Below, piece by piece: positions 14,821-23,133 of a DNA stretch of 41,970 bases. Source of the DNA: Pseudomonas sp. S37 (GTDB lineage: Bacteria > Pseudomonadota > Gammaproteobacteria > Pseudomonadales > Pseudomonadaceae); assembly GCF_016658545.1 (NCBI RefSeq), contig NZ_JACVZC010000048.1, forward strand, positions 1 to 41,970, in the 5' to 3' direction. Made by a program: the position numbers and the translations under genes. The first letter of the stretch is position 1. Every line of letters starts with the position of its first letter. Under the pieces are notes generated by a model. It saw only the letters and a program-made list of their open reading frames with translations. It searched no databases and was not told where the DNA came from.

Positions 14821-15561
14821 ATGCCTGAGCATGCCCCAGACAACCCGCGCAGGGACTTCCTGCGCAAGACCCTGACCTTGATCCCGGTCGTGACCGTAGC
14901 CAGCACCGGGCTTGGCGCAGGGGCCAGCCAACTGCTGGCAGCCCCACAGCAGGCGCCGAATGTGCCGGCCACGCCACCAGTGGGCAACTATCAGCCAACG
15001 TTCTTCAGTGCCGAAGAGTGGGCCTTCGTCCAGGCGGCGGTGTCCCGCATCATTCCGGCAGACGCGCTTGGCCCCGGGGCACTGGAGGCCGGTGCTGCCG
15101 AATTCATCGACCGGCAGATGAACACCCCCTACGCGACCGGCGCGCAGTGGTACATGCAAGGCCCGTTCAACGCCGACGCCGCGCCGGAGCTGGGCTACCA
15201 GTTGCAGCTCAGCCCACAACAGATCTACCGCCTGGGCATCGCAGCCGTGGACGGCTGGTGCAAAGCCAACGGCGGGCAAGTTTTTGCTGCACAAGATAGC
15301 GCTACCCGGGACCGTATTCTCAGCAAAGTCGAAGCTGGAGAGCTGGTTTTCGACACGGTCCCGGCCAAGGTGTTTTTCAGCCTGCTGGTGCAGAACACCC
15401 GCGAAGGGTTCTTCTGCGACCCGATCCATGGTGGTAACAAAGGCATGGTCGGCTGGACCCAGATCGGCTTCCCCGGCGCCCGCGCCGATTTCATGGACTG
15501 GGTCGAGCGCAACGAGCCTTACCCGTTCCCGGCGGTATCGATTCGCGGCGAGAGGGCCTGA
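14821..15561 (+). CDS. Gluconate 2-dehydrogenase, subunit 3 (gamma)
   Basis: A 246-residue small subunit of the membrane-bound FAD gluconate dehydrogenase. It starts with a twin-arginine signal (NPRRDFLRKTLTLIPVVTVA) that probably carries the folded complex with the flavoprotein to the periplasm. FVQAAVSRIIPADALGPG and FFCDPIHGGNKGMVGW are hallmarks of the gluconate 2-dehydrogenase subunit 3 family. A GAGGA ribosome site precedes the ATG. It is the first gene of a three-gene operon under a PtxS operator and is followed after 3 bases by the FAD subunit. Confidence 0.93.
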   Translation: MPEHAPDNPRRDFLRKTLTLIPVVTVASTGLGAGASQLLAAPQQAPNVPATPPVGNYQPTFFSAEEWAFVQAAVSRIIPADALGPGALEAGAAEFIDRQMNTPYATGAQWYMQGPFNADAAPELGYQLQLSPQQIYRLGIAAVDGWCKANGGQVFAAQDSATRDRILSKVEAGELVFDTVPAKVFFSLLVQNTREGFFCDPIHGGNKGMVGWTQIGFPGARADFMDWVERNEPYPFPAVSIRGERA

Positions 15562-15564
15562 GGC

Positions 15565-17349
15565 ATGGCGACTGTGTTGAACAAAGTGGATGCCGTGATC
15601 GTCGGTTTCGGCTGGGCCGGCGCGATCATGGCCAAGGAGCTGAGCGAAGCCGGCCTGCAGGTGGTGGCGCTGGAGCGCGGGCCGATGCAGGACACCTACC
15701 CGGAAGGCAGTTACCCGGAGGTCATCGATGAGCTGACTTACAGCGTGCGCAAGAAGCTGTTCGTCGATGTATCGAAAGAGACCGTCACCATTCGCCATAG
15801 CGTGAACGACGTGGCACTGCCCAATCGCCAGCTGGGTGCCTTCCTGCCGGGCAAGGGCGTGGGCGGTGCGGGCCTGCACTGGTCGGGTGTGCATTTCCGG
15901 GTCGACCCGGTCGAGTTGCGCCTGCGCAGCCATTACGAAGAGCGCTACGGGCGCAAGTTCATCCCCGAAGGCATGACCATCCAGGACTTTGGCGTCAGCT
16001 ATGAAGAGCTGGAACCGTACTTCGACTTCGCCGAAAAAGTCTTCGGCACTTCTGGCCAGGCCTGGACCGTCAACGGCCAGTTGGTGGGTGAAGGGCAGGG
16101 CGGCAACCCCTATGCGCCGGACCGCTCCAACCCGTTCCCGCTGCCCGCGCAAAAGAACGTGGTTTCGGCCAGGTTGTTCGAAAAGGCCGCCAGCAGCCTG
16201 GGCTACAAGCCCTACAACCTGCCATCGGCCAATACCTCGGGGCCGTACACCAACCCGTACGGGGCGCAGATGGGACCGTGCAACTTCTGTGGGTTCTGCA
16301 GCGGCTACGTGTGCTACATGTACTCCAAGGCCTCGCCCAACGTGAACATCCTGCCGGCGCTGCGCCAGGTGCCGAATTTCGAGCTGCGGCCCAACGCCCA
16401 TGTATTGCGGGTGAACCTGGACGACAGCAAGCGCAAGGCCACTGGCGTGACCTACATCGATGCCCAGGGGCGCGAAGTGGAACAGCCGGCGGAGCTGGTG
16501 ATCCTGGCGGCGTTCCAGTTCAACAACGTGCGCCTGATGCTGCTTTCCGGCATCGGCAAGCCCTATGACCCGGTCAGCAACGAAGGGGTGGTCGGGCGTA
16601 ACTTCGCCTATCAGAACATGGGCACGGTCAAGGCGTTCTTCGACAAGGACACCTACACCAACAACTTCATCGGTGCCGGTGGCAACGGCATTGCCATCGA
16701 CGACTTCAATGCCGACAACTTCGACCATGGCCCGCACGGCTTCATCGGCGGCTCGCCGATGTGGGTGAACCAGGCCGGCAGCCGGCCGATTGCCGGTACT
16801 GCCAACCCGCCGGGTACGCCGGCCTGGGGCAGCGCCTGGAAGAAGGCCACGGCCGACTACTACACCCATCAGGTGTCGATGGACGCCCATGGTGCCCACC
16901 AGTCCTACCGTAGCAATTACCTGGACCTCGACCCGACCTACCGCGATGCCTACGGCCAACCGCTGTTGCGCATGACCTTCGACTGGCAGGAAAACGACAT
17001 CAGGATGAACCAGTTCATGGTCGCCAAGCTAAGCAAGATTGCCCAGGCGATGAACCCCAAGGCCATTGCCGTGCTGGGCAAGCAGGTCAACGACCACTTC
17101 AATACCGCCAGCTACCAGACCACCCACCTGAACGGCGGCGCGATCATGGGCACCGACCCGAAAACCAGTGCGCTTAACCGCTACCTGCAAAGCTGGGACG
17201 TGCACAACGTGTTCGTCCCGGGCGCTTCGGCGTTCCCTCAAGGGCTGGGGTACAACCCGACCGGGCTGGTGGCGGCGCTGACTTACTGGTCGGCCCGTGC
17301 CATTCGCGAGCAGTACCTGAAAAACCCCGGCCCACTGGTCCAGGCTTGA
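15565..17349 (+). CDS. Gluconate 2-dehydrogenase, FAD-containing GMC subunit
   Basis: A 594-residue GMC oxidoreductase that oxidises periplasmic D-gluconate to 2-keto-D-gluconate and passes electrons to the cytochrome c subunit. VDAVIVGFGWAGAIMAKELS (about 8–27) is the FAD dinucleotide fold with GxGxxG. GVGGAGLHWSGVHF (about 97–110) is the FAD-binding GG-x-x-x-W type segment. CNFCGFCSGYVCYM is a cysteine cluster typical of this subunit. The C-terminal GMC domain has THLNGGAIMG and FPQGLGYNPTGLVAAL. No signal peptide of its own, consistent with piggy-back export with the Tat-bearing small subunit. Confidence 0.94.
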   Translation: MATVLNKVDAVIVGFGWAGAIMAKELSEAGLQVVALERGPMQDTYPEGSYPEVIDELTYSVRKKLFVDVSKETVTIRHSVNDVALPNRQLGAFLPGKGVGGAGLHWSGVHFRVDPVELRLRSHYEERYGRKFIPEGMTIQDFGVSYEELEPYFDFAEKVFGTSGQAWTVNGQLVGEGQGGNPYAPDRSNPFPLPAQKNVVSARLFEKAASSLGYKPYNLPSANTSGPYTNPYGAQMGPCNFCGFCSGYVCYMYSKASPNVNILPALRQVPNFELRPNAHVLRVNLDDSKRKATGVTYIDAQGREVEQPAELVILAAFQFNNVRLMLLSGIGKPYDPVSNEGVVGRNFAYQNMGTVKAFFDKDTYTNNFIGAGGNGIAIDDFNADNFDHGPHGFIGGSPMWVNQAGSRPIAGTANPPGTPAWGSAWKKATADYYTHQVSMDAHGAHQSYRSNYLDLDPTYRDAYGQPLLRMTFDWQENDIRMNQFMVAKLSKIAQAMNPKAIAVLGKQVNDHFNTASYQTTHLNGGAIMGTDPKTSALNRYLQSWDVHNVFVPGASAFPQGLGYNPTGLVAALTYWSARAIREQYLKNPGPLVQA

Positions 17350-17361
17350 GGAGCGATGAGC

Positions 17362-18609
17362 ATGAAGACAATGTTGATCGCAACCCTGCTGCTGGGTACC
17401 AGCGCGGCTGCACAGGCCGCTGTCAATGACGATGCACAGGTGCGCCAGGGCGAATACCTGGCCCGTGCCGGTGACTGTGTGGCTTGCCATACCGCCAAGG
17501 GCGGCAAGGCCTTTGCCGGTGGCCTGCCGATGGAAACGCCAATTGGCACCGTGTACTCCACCAACATCACCTCGGCGGCCAGCGGCATCGGCCACTACAG
17601 CTTCGAAGATTTCGACCGGGCCGTGCGCAAAGGCATTGGCAAGGACGGCAGCACCCTGTACCCAGCCATGCCATACCCGTCGTACGCGCGGGTCAGCGAG
17701 CAGGACATGCAGGCGCTGTACGCCTATTTCATGAAAGGCGTCGAGCCGGTCGAGCAGCCGAACAAGGCCACTGACATCCCTTGGCCGCTGAGCATGCGCT
17801 GGCCGTTGTCGATCTGGCGTGGCCTGTTCGCCCCAGAGGCCCAGCCCTGGCAGGCTTCAGCGGCAGCCGACCCGGTGGTGAACCGCGGTGCGTACCTGGT
17901 CGAAGGCCTGGGGCATTGTGGCGCCTGCCATACGCCGCGGGCGCTGACCATGCAGGAGAAGGCGCTCAGCCCTGCTGATGGCGAACAGTTCCTGGCGGGC
18001 AGTGCACCGCTGGAAGGCTGGATTGCCAAGAACCTGCGGGGTGACCACAAGGACGGGCTGGGCAGCTGGAGCGAAGCGCAACTGGTGCAGTTTCTCAAGA
18101 CCGGGCGCAGCGATCGCAGTGCGGTGTTCGGCGGCATGAGCGATGTGGTCGAGCACAGCATGCAGCACCTGACCGATGCCGACCTGACCGCGATCGCCCG
18201 TTACCTGAAGACCCTGCCGCCGAGCAACCCCGATGACCAGCCGCATGTGTACGACAAGCAGGTGGCGGATGCGCTGTGGAAGGGCGACGACAGCAAGCCT
18301 GGTGCGGCGGTGTACATCGACAACTGCGCCGCCTGCCACCGTACCGACGGCCAGGGCTATACCCGCGTGTTCCCGGCGCTGGCCGGTAACCCGGTGGTGC
18401 AGACGGCGGATGCTACGTCGTTGATCCACGTGGTACTCACGGGCGGCACGGTCCCGGCGACGCACACCGCGCCGTCGAACTTCACCATGCCGGCGTTTGG
18501 TTGGCGCCTGAGTGACCAGGAGGTGGCAGAGGTGGTGAACTTCATCAGGAGCAGTTGGGGTAACCAGGGCGATGCCGTCACGGCGAGCGATGTGAAATCG
18601 CTGCGCTAA
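17362..18609 (+). CDS. Gluconate 2-dehydrogenase, tri-haem cytochrome c subunit
   Basis: A 415-residue periplasmic, membrane-attached cytochrome c with a signal peptide (MKTMLIATLLLGTSAAAQAA) and three haem sites, CVACH, CGACH and CAACH, in three successive domains. It takes electrons from the FAD subunit and hands them to ubiquinone. Two in-frame ATGs exist, at 17356 and 17362; GAGGAG at 17348–17353 is only 2 bases from the first but 8 from the second, so 17362 is preferred. It is the last gene of the gad operon and is followed by two REPINs. Confidence 0.93.
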   Translation: MKTMLIATLLLGTSAAAQAAVNDDAQVRQGEYLARAGDCVACHTAKGGKAFAGGLPMETPIGTVYSTNITSAASGIGHYSFEDFDRAVRKGIGKDGSTLYPAMPYPSYARVSEQDMQALYAYFMKGVEPVEQPNKATDIPWPLSMRWPLSIWRGLFAPEAQPWQASAAADPVVNRGAYLVEGLGHCGACHTPRALTMQEKALSPADGEQFLAGSAPLEGWIAKNLRGDHKDGLGSWSEAQLVQFLKTGRSDRSAVFGGMSDVVEHSMQHLTDADLTAIARYLKTLPPSNPDDQPHVYDKQVADALWKGDDSKPGAAVYIDNCAACHRTDGQGYTRVFPALAGNPVVQTADATSLIHVVLTGGTVPATHTAPSNFTMPAFGWRLSDQEVAEVVNFIRSSWGNQGDAVTASDVKSLR

Positions 18610-18619
18610 CTCGATCAAA

Positions 18620-18691
18620 TGTAGGAGCGGGTTCACCCGCGAATACGATGGTGCATGTACCGACGCTTTCGCGGGTAAACCCGCTCCCACA
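18620..18691. repeat. REPIN copy 1 of a tandem pair
   Basis: Arms TGTAGGAGCGGGTTCACCCG and CGGGTAAACCCGCTCCCACA enclose a 24-base loop (18644–18667). The preceding TCGATCAAAT recurs 117 bases on, before copy 2. The loop is almost exactly the reverse complement of the loop of copy 2. Confidence 0.88.
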
Positions 18692-18736
18692 GGATCGCTG
18701 TGCTTACACCACGCGTTCAGGCTGCACTCGATCAAA

Positions 18737-18808
18737 TGTAGGAGCGGGTTCACCCGCGAATGCGTCGGTACATGCACCATCGCATTCGCGGGTAAACCCG
18801 CTCCTACA
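18737..18808. repeat. REPIN copy 2 of a tandem pair, loop inverted
   Basis: The arms have the same orientation and nearly the same sequence as copy 1, but the 24-base loop (18761–18784) matches the reverse complement of loop 1 at 22 of 24 positions. The flanking TCGATCAAAT is in direct orientation in both copies. Confidence 0.88.
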
Positions 18809-18892
18809 TTATTCTCTATATTTATCATATAGATATGTTTAATACTTCACGTTCATTCTCATAATCTGCAGCTGCTCTCGATCAACAGCAGC

Positions 18893-18934
18893 TTGACGAA
18901 TTCCAAAAATATTGCTGTATTGAAACCGGTTTCA
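18893..18934 (+). promoter_or_regulatory. ptxS promoter with overlapping PtxS operator
   Basis: TTGACG (18893–18898) and TGTATT (18916–18921) are spaced by exactly 17 bases, a good sigma-70 promoter. The perfect palindrome TGAAACCGGTTTCA (18921–18934) overlaps the last base of the -10 element and covers the expected start site, so PtxS should repress its own gene. The ATG follows 30 bases later. Confidence 0.85.
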
Positions 18935-18964
18935 TCGCTATCACAACAATCATAAGGACAGCCC

Positions 18965-19984
18965 ATGACCGACGCGCCTGCCCATGCCCGCGAACGGGTC
19001 ACCATCAGCGAAGTTGCGCGTGTCGCTGGCGTATCCAAAGCCACCGTCTCCCGCTATATCGGTGGCGACCGGCAGTTGCTGGCCGAAGCCACGGCCAAGC
19101 GCCTGGAAGAGGTGATCGAACGCCTCGGCTACCGCCCCAACCAGATGGCCCGCGGCCTGAAGCGCGGTCAGACACGACTGATCGGCATGCTGGTAGCCGA
19201 TATCCTCAACCCCTATTCAGTGGCCGTGATGCATGGTGTGGAAACCGCCTGCCGCCAGCACGGTTACAGCCTGGTGGTGTGCAACACCAACCGTGACGAC
19301 GAGCAGGAGCGGCACCATCTGGTGGCCCTGCAGAGCTACAACGTAGAAGGCCTGATCGTGAACACCCTCGGCCACCACCCGGGTGAACTGCTCAACCTGC
19401 AGCGTGATATCCCCATGGTGCTGGTCGACCGCCAGCTGCCCGAGCTGAATGTTGACCTGGTCGGCCTGGACAACGCTGACGCGGTCGAACAGGCCCTTGA
19501 CCACCTGCAGGCCCAGGGCTACCGCGACATTCTCGCGGTCAGTGAACCGCTTGATGGCACCAGCTCGCGCCTGGAGCGGGTGCAGGCCTTCGGCGCCTCG
19601 GTCAACCGGCGCGCGGGTATGCGCCAGCAGGTGCTGGAAACCGGCGCCGGGCTGGCGGGGCAGTTGGCCGCGTTCCTGAACAGCCGTGGCCATGGTCCGC
19701 AGGCTATTTTCACCTTCAACGGCGTCGCCACCCTGGCGGTTACCCGCGCCTTGCACGAGGCCAGGTGCAACCTGTTTGCCGACGTCGGCCTGATCGCCCT
19801 CGACGATCTCGACTGGTACCCCTTGGTCGGCAATGGCATCACTGCCCTGGCGCAGCCTACCGAGCGAATCGGTGTGGCGGCTTTCGAAAGCCTGCTCGGT
19901 CGCTTGCGTGGCGACAGCGGGGCAGCCCGGCGCATCGATTTCAAGGCCAACCTGGTCATCCGCGGTTCAACCCAACCCCAATAA
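18965..19984 (+). CDS. ptxS: LacI-family repressor PtxS
   Basis: A 339-residue LacI/GalR regulator. The helix-turn-helix is ISEVARVAGVSKATVSRYIG (about 14–33), followed by the hinge and a periplasmic-binding-protein-like effector domain starting near TRLIGMLVADILNPYS. In Pseudomonas, PtxS binds TGAAACCGGTTTCA and is released by 2-ketogluconate, which induces the gad and kgu operons. All three expected operators are in this window, before gad, ptxS and kguE, and the gene sits between the two operons as in P. putida. Confidence 0.95.
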   Translation: MTDAPAHARERVTISEVARVAGVSKATVSRYIGGDRQLLAEATAKRLEEVIERLGYRPNQMARGLKRGQTRLIGMLVADILNPYSVAVMHGVETACRQHGYSLVVCNTNRDDEQERHHLVALQSYNVEGLIVNTLGHHPGELLNLQRDIPMVLVDRQLPELNVDLVGLDNADAVEQALDHLQAQGYRDILAVSEPLDGTSSRLERVQAFGASVNRRAGMRQQVLETGAGLAGQLAAFLNSRGHGPQAIFTFNGVATLAVTRALHEARCNLFADVGLIALDDLDWYPLVGNGITALAQPTERIGVAAFESLLGRLRGDSGAARRIDFKANLVIRGSTQPQ

Positions 19985-20022
19985 GCGACAGCAGGCCAGT
20001 GCCTGTTGCTGCTGAGTAAAAA

Positions 20023-20036
20023 TGAAACCGGTTTCA
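20023..20036. promoter_or_regulatory. PtxS operator upstream of the kgu operon
   Basis: A third perfect TGAAACCGGTTTCA, ending 14 bases before the kguE ATG and 38 bases past the ptxS stop. Bound repressor would block the kgu promoter or early elongation. The AAGGA ribosome site of kguE follows it at once. Confidence 0.92.
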
Positions 20037-20050
20037 TAAGGATAAAAACA

Positions 20051-20836
20051 ATGTACCCGAACCCCGTTTCCATCAGCCTCTCCAGCTACGGCGCCGATTT
20101 TGTCCGGCAGCGTGGGCAGGAGCAGTTCCTTGACCTGCTGGCCGCCGCGGGCGTAAGCCGCGTCGAATTGCGCGAAGAATTGTTCGCCAGTGCGCCAGAC
20201 GCTGCTGCGCTGGGTGCGGTTATTACCGCGCTGCGCATGGAATGTTTGTACTCGACACCCCTTGAACTGTGGACTGCGCAAGGTGTGCTTGACCCGTTGC
20301 TGGCGCAGAAGCTGGAAATCGCCCGGGCGCTTGGCGCGGTTGCGCTGAAGGTGTCCCTAGGGCACTTCGATGAACGCTGTGACGTGTCGGCTTTGGCGGC
20401 GCTGCTACCGGCGCATGGGCCGCTGCTGCTGGTGGAAAACGACCAGACCGCTCAAGGCGGCAGGGTCGAGCCGCTGCTGCGGTTCTTCCAGCGTGCCGAC
20501 CTGTTGGGGCTGCGCCTGGGCATGACCTTCGATATTGGCAACTGGCAGTGGCAAGGCGAGTCGGCAGCGCAAGCCGCGCGGCAACTTGGCCGCTGGGTGT
20601 GCTACGTGCACTGCAAAGCGGTTCAGCGCCGGGCCGATGGCCGCCTGGTTGCCGTGCCGCCACAAACAACGGACCTGCAGGCGTGGGCAGCGCTGATGGC
20701 CGAGTTCGCCCCCGGTGTGGTGCGCGCCGTCGAGTACCCCTTGGTCAGCGAAGACCTGCTGGCACTGACCCGTGCCCAGGTGTGCAGCCTGTCCGCGCTG
20801 GGCGCGGGCGAGGAGGTGGCCCATGCATCAGCATGA
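20051..20836 (+). CDS. kguE: 2-ketogluconate utilisation protein KguE (TIM-barrel epimerase family)
   Basis: A 261-residue sugar phosphate isomerase/epimerase-type TIM barrel, first gene of the kguEKTD operon. MYPNPVSISLSSYGADFVRQ, VALKVSLGHF, LLLVENDQT and LGMTFDIGNWQW are strand-end segments with the metal-binding E, D and H pattern of this superfamily. The exact reaction of KguE in 2-ketogluconate catabolism is not settled. AAGGA at 20038–20042 supports the start at 20051 over an upstream ATG that overlaps the operator. It overlaps kguK by 14 bases, so the two are translationally coupled. Confidence 0.9.
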   Translation: MYPNPVSISLSSYGADFVRQRGQEQFLDLLAAAGVSRVELREELFASAPDAAALGAVITALRMECLYSTPLELWTAQGVLDPLLAQKLEIARALGAVALKVSLGHFDERCDVSALAALLPAHGPLLLVENDQTAQGGRVEPLLRFFQRADLLGLRLGMTFDIGNWQWQGESAAQAARQLGRWVCYVHCKAVQRRADGRLVAVPPQTTDLQAWAALMAEFAPGVVRAVEYPLVSEDLLALTRAQVCSLSALGAGEEVAHASA

Positions 20837-21773
20837 CGTGCTGTGTTTCGGCGAAACCATGGCCATGTTCGTGGCCGAGCACACGGGCGACCTGGCCAGC
20901 GTCGGCCAGTTCGGCAAGCGCATCGCGGGCGCAGACAGCAACGTGGCCATCGGCCTGGCACGGCTGGGCTTCGCGGTACGCTGGCTGAGCCGGGTAGGTG
21001 ACGACTCGCTGGGGCGCTTTGTGCTCGACAGCCTGCGCCGCGAAGGCCTGGACTGCTCGGCTGTCGAAGTGGATGGCAATGCCCCCACCGGTTTTCAGCT
21101 CAAGGCCCGTTGCGACGATGGCAGCGATCCCGCCGTGGAGTACTTCCGCCGTGGGTCGGCAGCCAGCCGGCTGTCGCCAAGCCAGGTCCAGCCTGGCCTT
21201 CTGCAGGCCCGTCACCTGCATGCCACGGGTATCCCGCCCGCACTGTCGGAGGGTTGCCGGGAGTTGTCCCATGCATTGCTGGACGCCATGCGTGCTGCCG
21301 GGCGCAGCATCTCGTTCGACCCCAACCTGCGCCCTTCGCTATGGCCAGACCAACGCAGCATGGTGCGCGAGATCAACGCCTTGGCGGTGAAAGCCGACTG
21401 GGTTTTGCCGGGCCTGGAAGAGGGCCGCCTGCTCACCGGCAAACACAGCCCGGCGGACATCGCCGGTTTCTACCTCGACCAGGGGGTGGAACTGGTGGTG
21501 ATCAAGCTGGGCGACGCCGGCGCGTACTTTCGCAGCGCCAAAGACGAGGGCCAGCTTGCCCCTGTGCCCGTCAGCCGTGTGGTGGACACTGTCGGTGCTG
21601 GCGATGCCTTTGCCGTCGGCGTGCTCAGCGCGCTGCTGGAGGGGCGCCCGGTGGCCGAAGCGGTGGCCCGCGGCAACTGGTGCGGCAGCCGCGCCGTGCA
21701 GTCACGAGGCGACATGGAGGGGCTGCCGCTGCGCCACGAGCTGGAGGCCTTTGAGCCGCGCAGAAGCGCGTGA
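20823..21773 (+). CDS. kguK: 2-ketogluconate kinase KguK
   Basis: A 316-residue PfkB-family carbohydrate kinase that phosphorylates imported 2-keto-D-gluconate to 2-keto-6-phosphogluconate with ATP. The PfkB signatures are present: FGKRIAGADSNVAIGLARLG near the N terminus, FDPNLRPSLW in the middle and VVDTVGAGDAFAVGVLSA at the C terminus, where the GAGD Asp is the catalytic base. The ATG at 20823 lies inside the end of kguE. The transporter gene follows after 57 bases. The product is reduced by KguD to 6-phosphogluconate. Confidence 0.94.
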   Translation: MHQHDVLCFGETMAMFVAEHTGDLASVGQFGKRIAGADSNVAIGLARLGFAVRWLSRVGDDSLGRFVLDSLRREGLDCSAVEVDGNAPTGFQLKARCDDGSDPAVEYFRRGSAASRLSPSQVQPGLLQARHLHATGIPPALSEGCRELSHALLDAMRAAGRSISFDPNLRPSLWPDQRSMVREINALAVKADWVLPGLEEGRLLTGKHSPADIAGFYLDQGVELVVIKLGDAGAYFRSAKDEGQLAPVPVSRVVDTVGAGDAFAVGVLSALLEGRPVAEAVARGNWCGSRAVQSRGDMEGLPLRHELEAFEPRRSA

Positions 21774-21830
21774 TCGCCCAACCCGGATTACCTGTTGCAA
21801 CAAAAACAACAAGCTCAGGAGTAACAAACC

Positions 21831-23123
21831 ATGCAAAGCCAACGCCTGGCACCGCGCCGCTGGTGGTACATCATCCCGATCGTGTTCTTTACCTACAGCC
21901 TGGCCTACCTGGACCGCGCCAATTACGGCTTCGCCGCCGCTTCCGGCATGGCTGAAGACCTTCACATCACCCCTGTACTGTCGTCACTGCTGGGGGCATT
22001 GTTCTTCCTCGGTTACTTCTTCTTCCAGGTGCCCGGGGCCATCTACGCCGAAAAGCGCAGCGTGAAGAAGCTGATCTTCTTCAGCCTGATCCTCTGGGGC
22101 GGCCTTGCCACGCTCACCGGCATGGTCAGCAACGTCTACATGCTGATCGGCATCCGTTTCCTGCTCGGGGTGGTCGAGGCCGCCGTGATGCCGGCCATGC
22201 TGGTGTACCTGTGCCACTGGTTCACCCGTGCCGAGCGCTCGCGTGCCAATACCTTCCTGATGCTCGGCAACCCGGTGACCATCCTGTGGATGTCGGTGGT
22301 GTCGGGTTACCTGATCAAGCATTACGACTGGCGCTGGATGTTCATCATCGAAGGCCTGCCGGCCGTGATCTGGGCGTTCTTCTGGTGGCGCCTGGTGGAT
22401 GACCGCCCGGCCCAGGTCAGCTGGTTGAGCGCGCAGGAAAAGGCCGACCTGCAGCAGGCGCTGGCCGCCGAGCAGCAGGGCATCAAGCCGGTGAAGAACT
22501 ACCGCGAGGCGTTCCGCTCGCCACAGGTGATCATCCTGGCGCTGCAGTACTTCTGCTGGAGCATCGGGGTGTATGGCTTCGTGCTGTGGCTGCCGTCGAT
22601 TCTCAAACAGGCAGCGAAGGTAGATATCGTCCAGGCCGGCTGGCTGGCTTCGGTGCCCTACCTGGCGGCGGTGCTGGCCATGGTGGGCGTGTCGTGGGCG
22701 TCCGACCGCCTGCAAAAGCGCAAGCGCTTCGTCTGGCCGCCGCTGCTGATTGCCGCCGTGGCGTTCTATGGCTCCTATGCCCTGGGTACCGAGCACTTCT
22801 GGCTGTCGTATGCGCTGCTGGTGGTTGCCGGTGCCTGCATGTATGCGCCCTATGGCCCGTTCTTCGCCATCGTGCCCGAGATTTTGCCGGCCAACGTTGC
22901 CGGTGGCGCCATGGCGTTGATCAACAGCATGGGCGCGCTGGGTTCGTTCGGCGGCTCGTGGCTGGTGGGCTACCTCAATGGCGCCACCGGCGGCCCTGGT
23001 GCTTCTTACCTGTTCATGTGCGGTGCGTTGCTGACTGCTGTCGCGCTTACTGCCGCCCTCAATACTTCCCAAACCTCTGGCCGCGCCAAGCGCAATGGTT
23101 CGCGCCTGGCCATGAACCATTAG
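21831..23123 (+). CDS. kguT: 2-ketogluconate transporter KguT (MFS)
   Basis: A 430-residue major facilitator of the anion:cation symporter group, with about 12 hydrophobic segments. YSLAYLDRANYGFAAASGMA, GALFFLGYFFFQVPGA and the loop FTRAERSRANTFLMLGNP are typical of sugar-acid symporters of this group. Within this operon it should import 2-ketogluconate made in the periplasm by gluconate dehydrogenase. AGGAG precedes the ATG. kguD follows after 10 bases. Confidence 0.93.
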   Translation: MQSQRLAPRRWWYIIPIVFFTYSLAYLDRANYGFAAASGMAEDLHITPVLSSLLGALFFLGYFFFQVPGAIYAEKRSVKKLIFFSLILWGGLATLTGMVSNVYMLIGIRFLLGVVEAAVMPAMLVYLCHWFTRAERSRANTFLMLGNPVTILWMSVVSGYLIKHYDWRWMFIIEGLPAVIWAFFWWRLVDDRPAQVSWLSAQEKADLQQALAAEQQGIKPVKNYREAFRSPQVIILALQYFCWSIGVYGFVLWLPSILKQAAKVDIVQAGWLASVPYLAAVLAMVGVSWASDRLQKRKRFVWPPLLIAAVAFYGSYALGTEHFWLSYALLVVAGACMYAPYGPFFAIVPEILPANVAGGAMALINSMGALGSFGGSWLVGYLNGATGGPGASYLFMCGALLTAVALTAALNTSQTSGRAKRNGSRLAMNH

Positions 23124-23133
23124 GAAACCTGCA

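Larger units (their letters stand above)
18610..18964. other. Gene-free stretch between gad and ptxS
   Basis: These 355 bases contain two tandem REPINs with inverted loops (18620–18808), an AT-rich segment around 18809–18840, a sigma-70 promoter and a PtxS operator before ptxS. No open frame with a credible start was found. Confidence 0.7.

Noticed and set aside
14761..16959. 732-codon open frame on the minus strand across the gad genes
   Set aside because: It runs antisense to two well-supported gluconate dehydrogenase genes, is rich in H, R and Q, and has no family pattern.
18620..18808. Possible CRISPR array from regularly repeated palindromes
   Set aside because: There are only two units, the palindromes are the REP arms found all over the window, the loops are related by inversion rather than unique spacers, and no cas genes are present.
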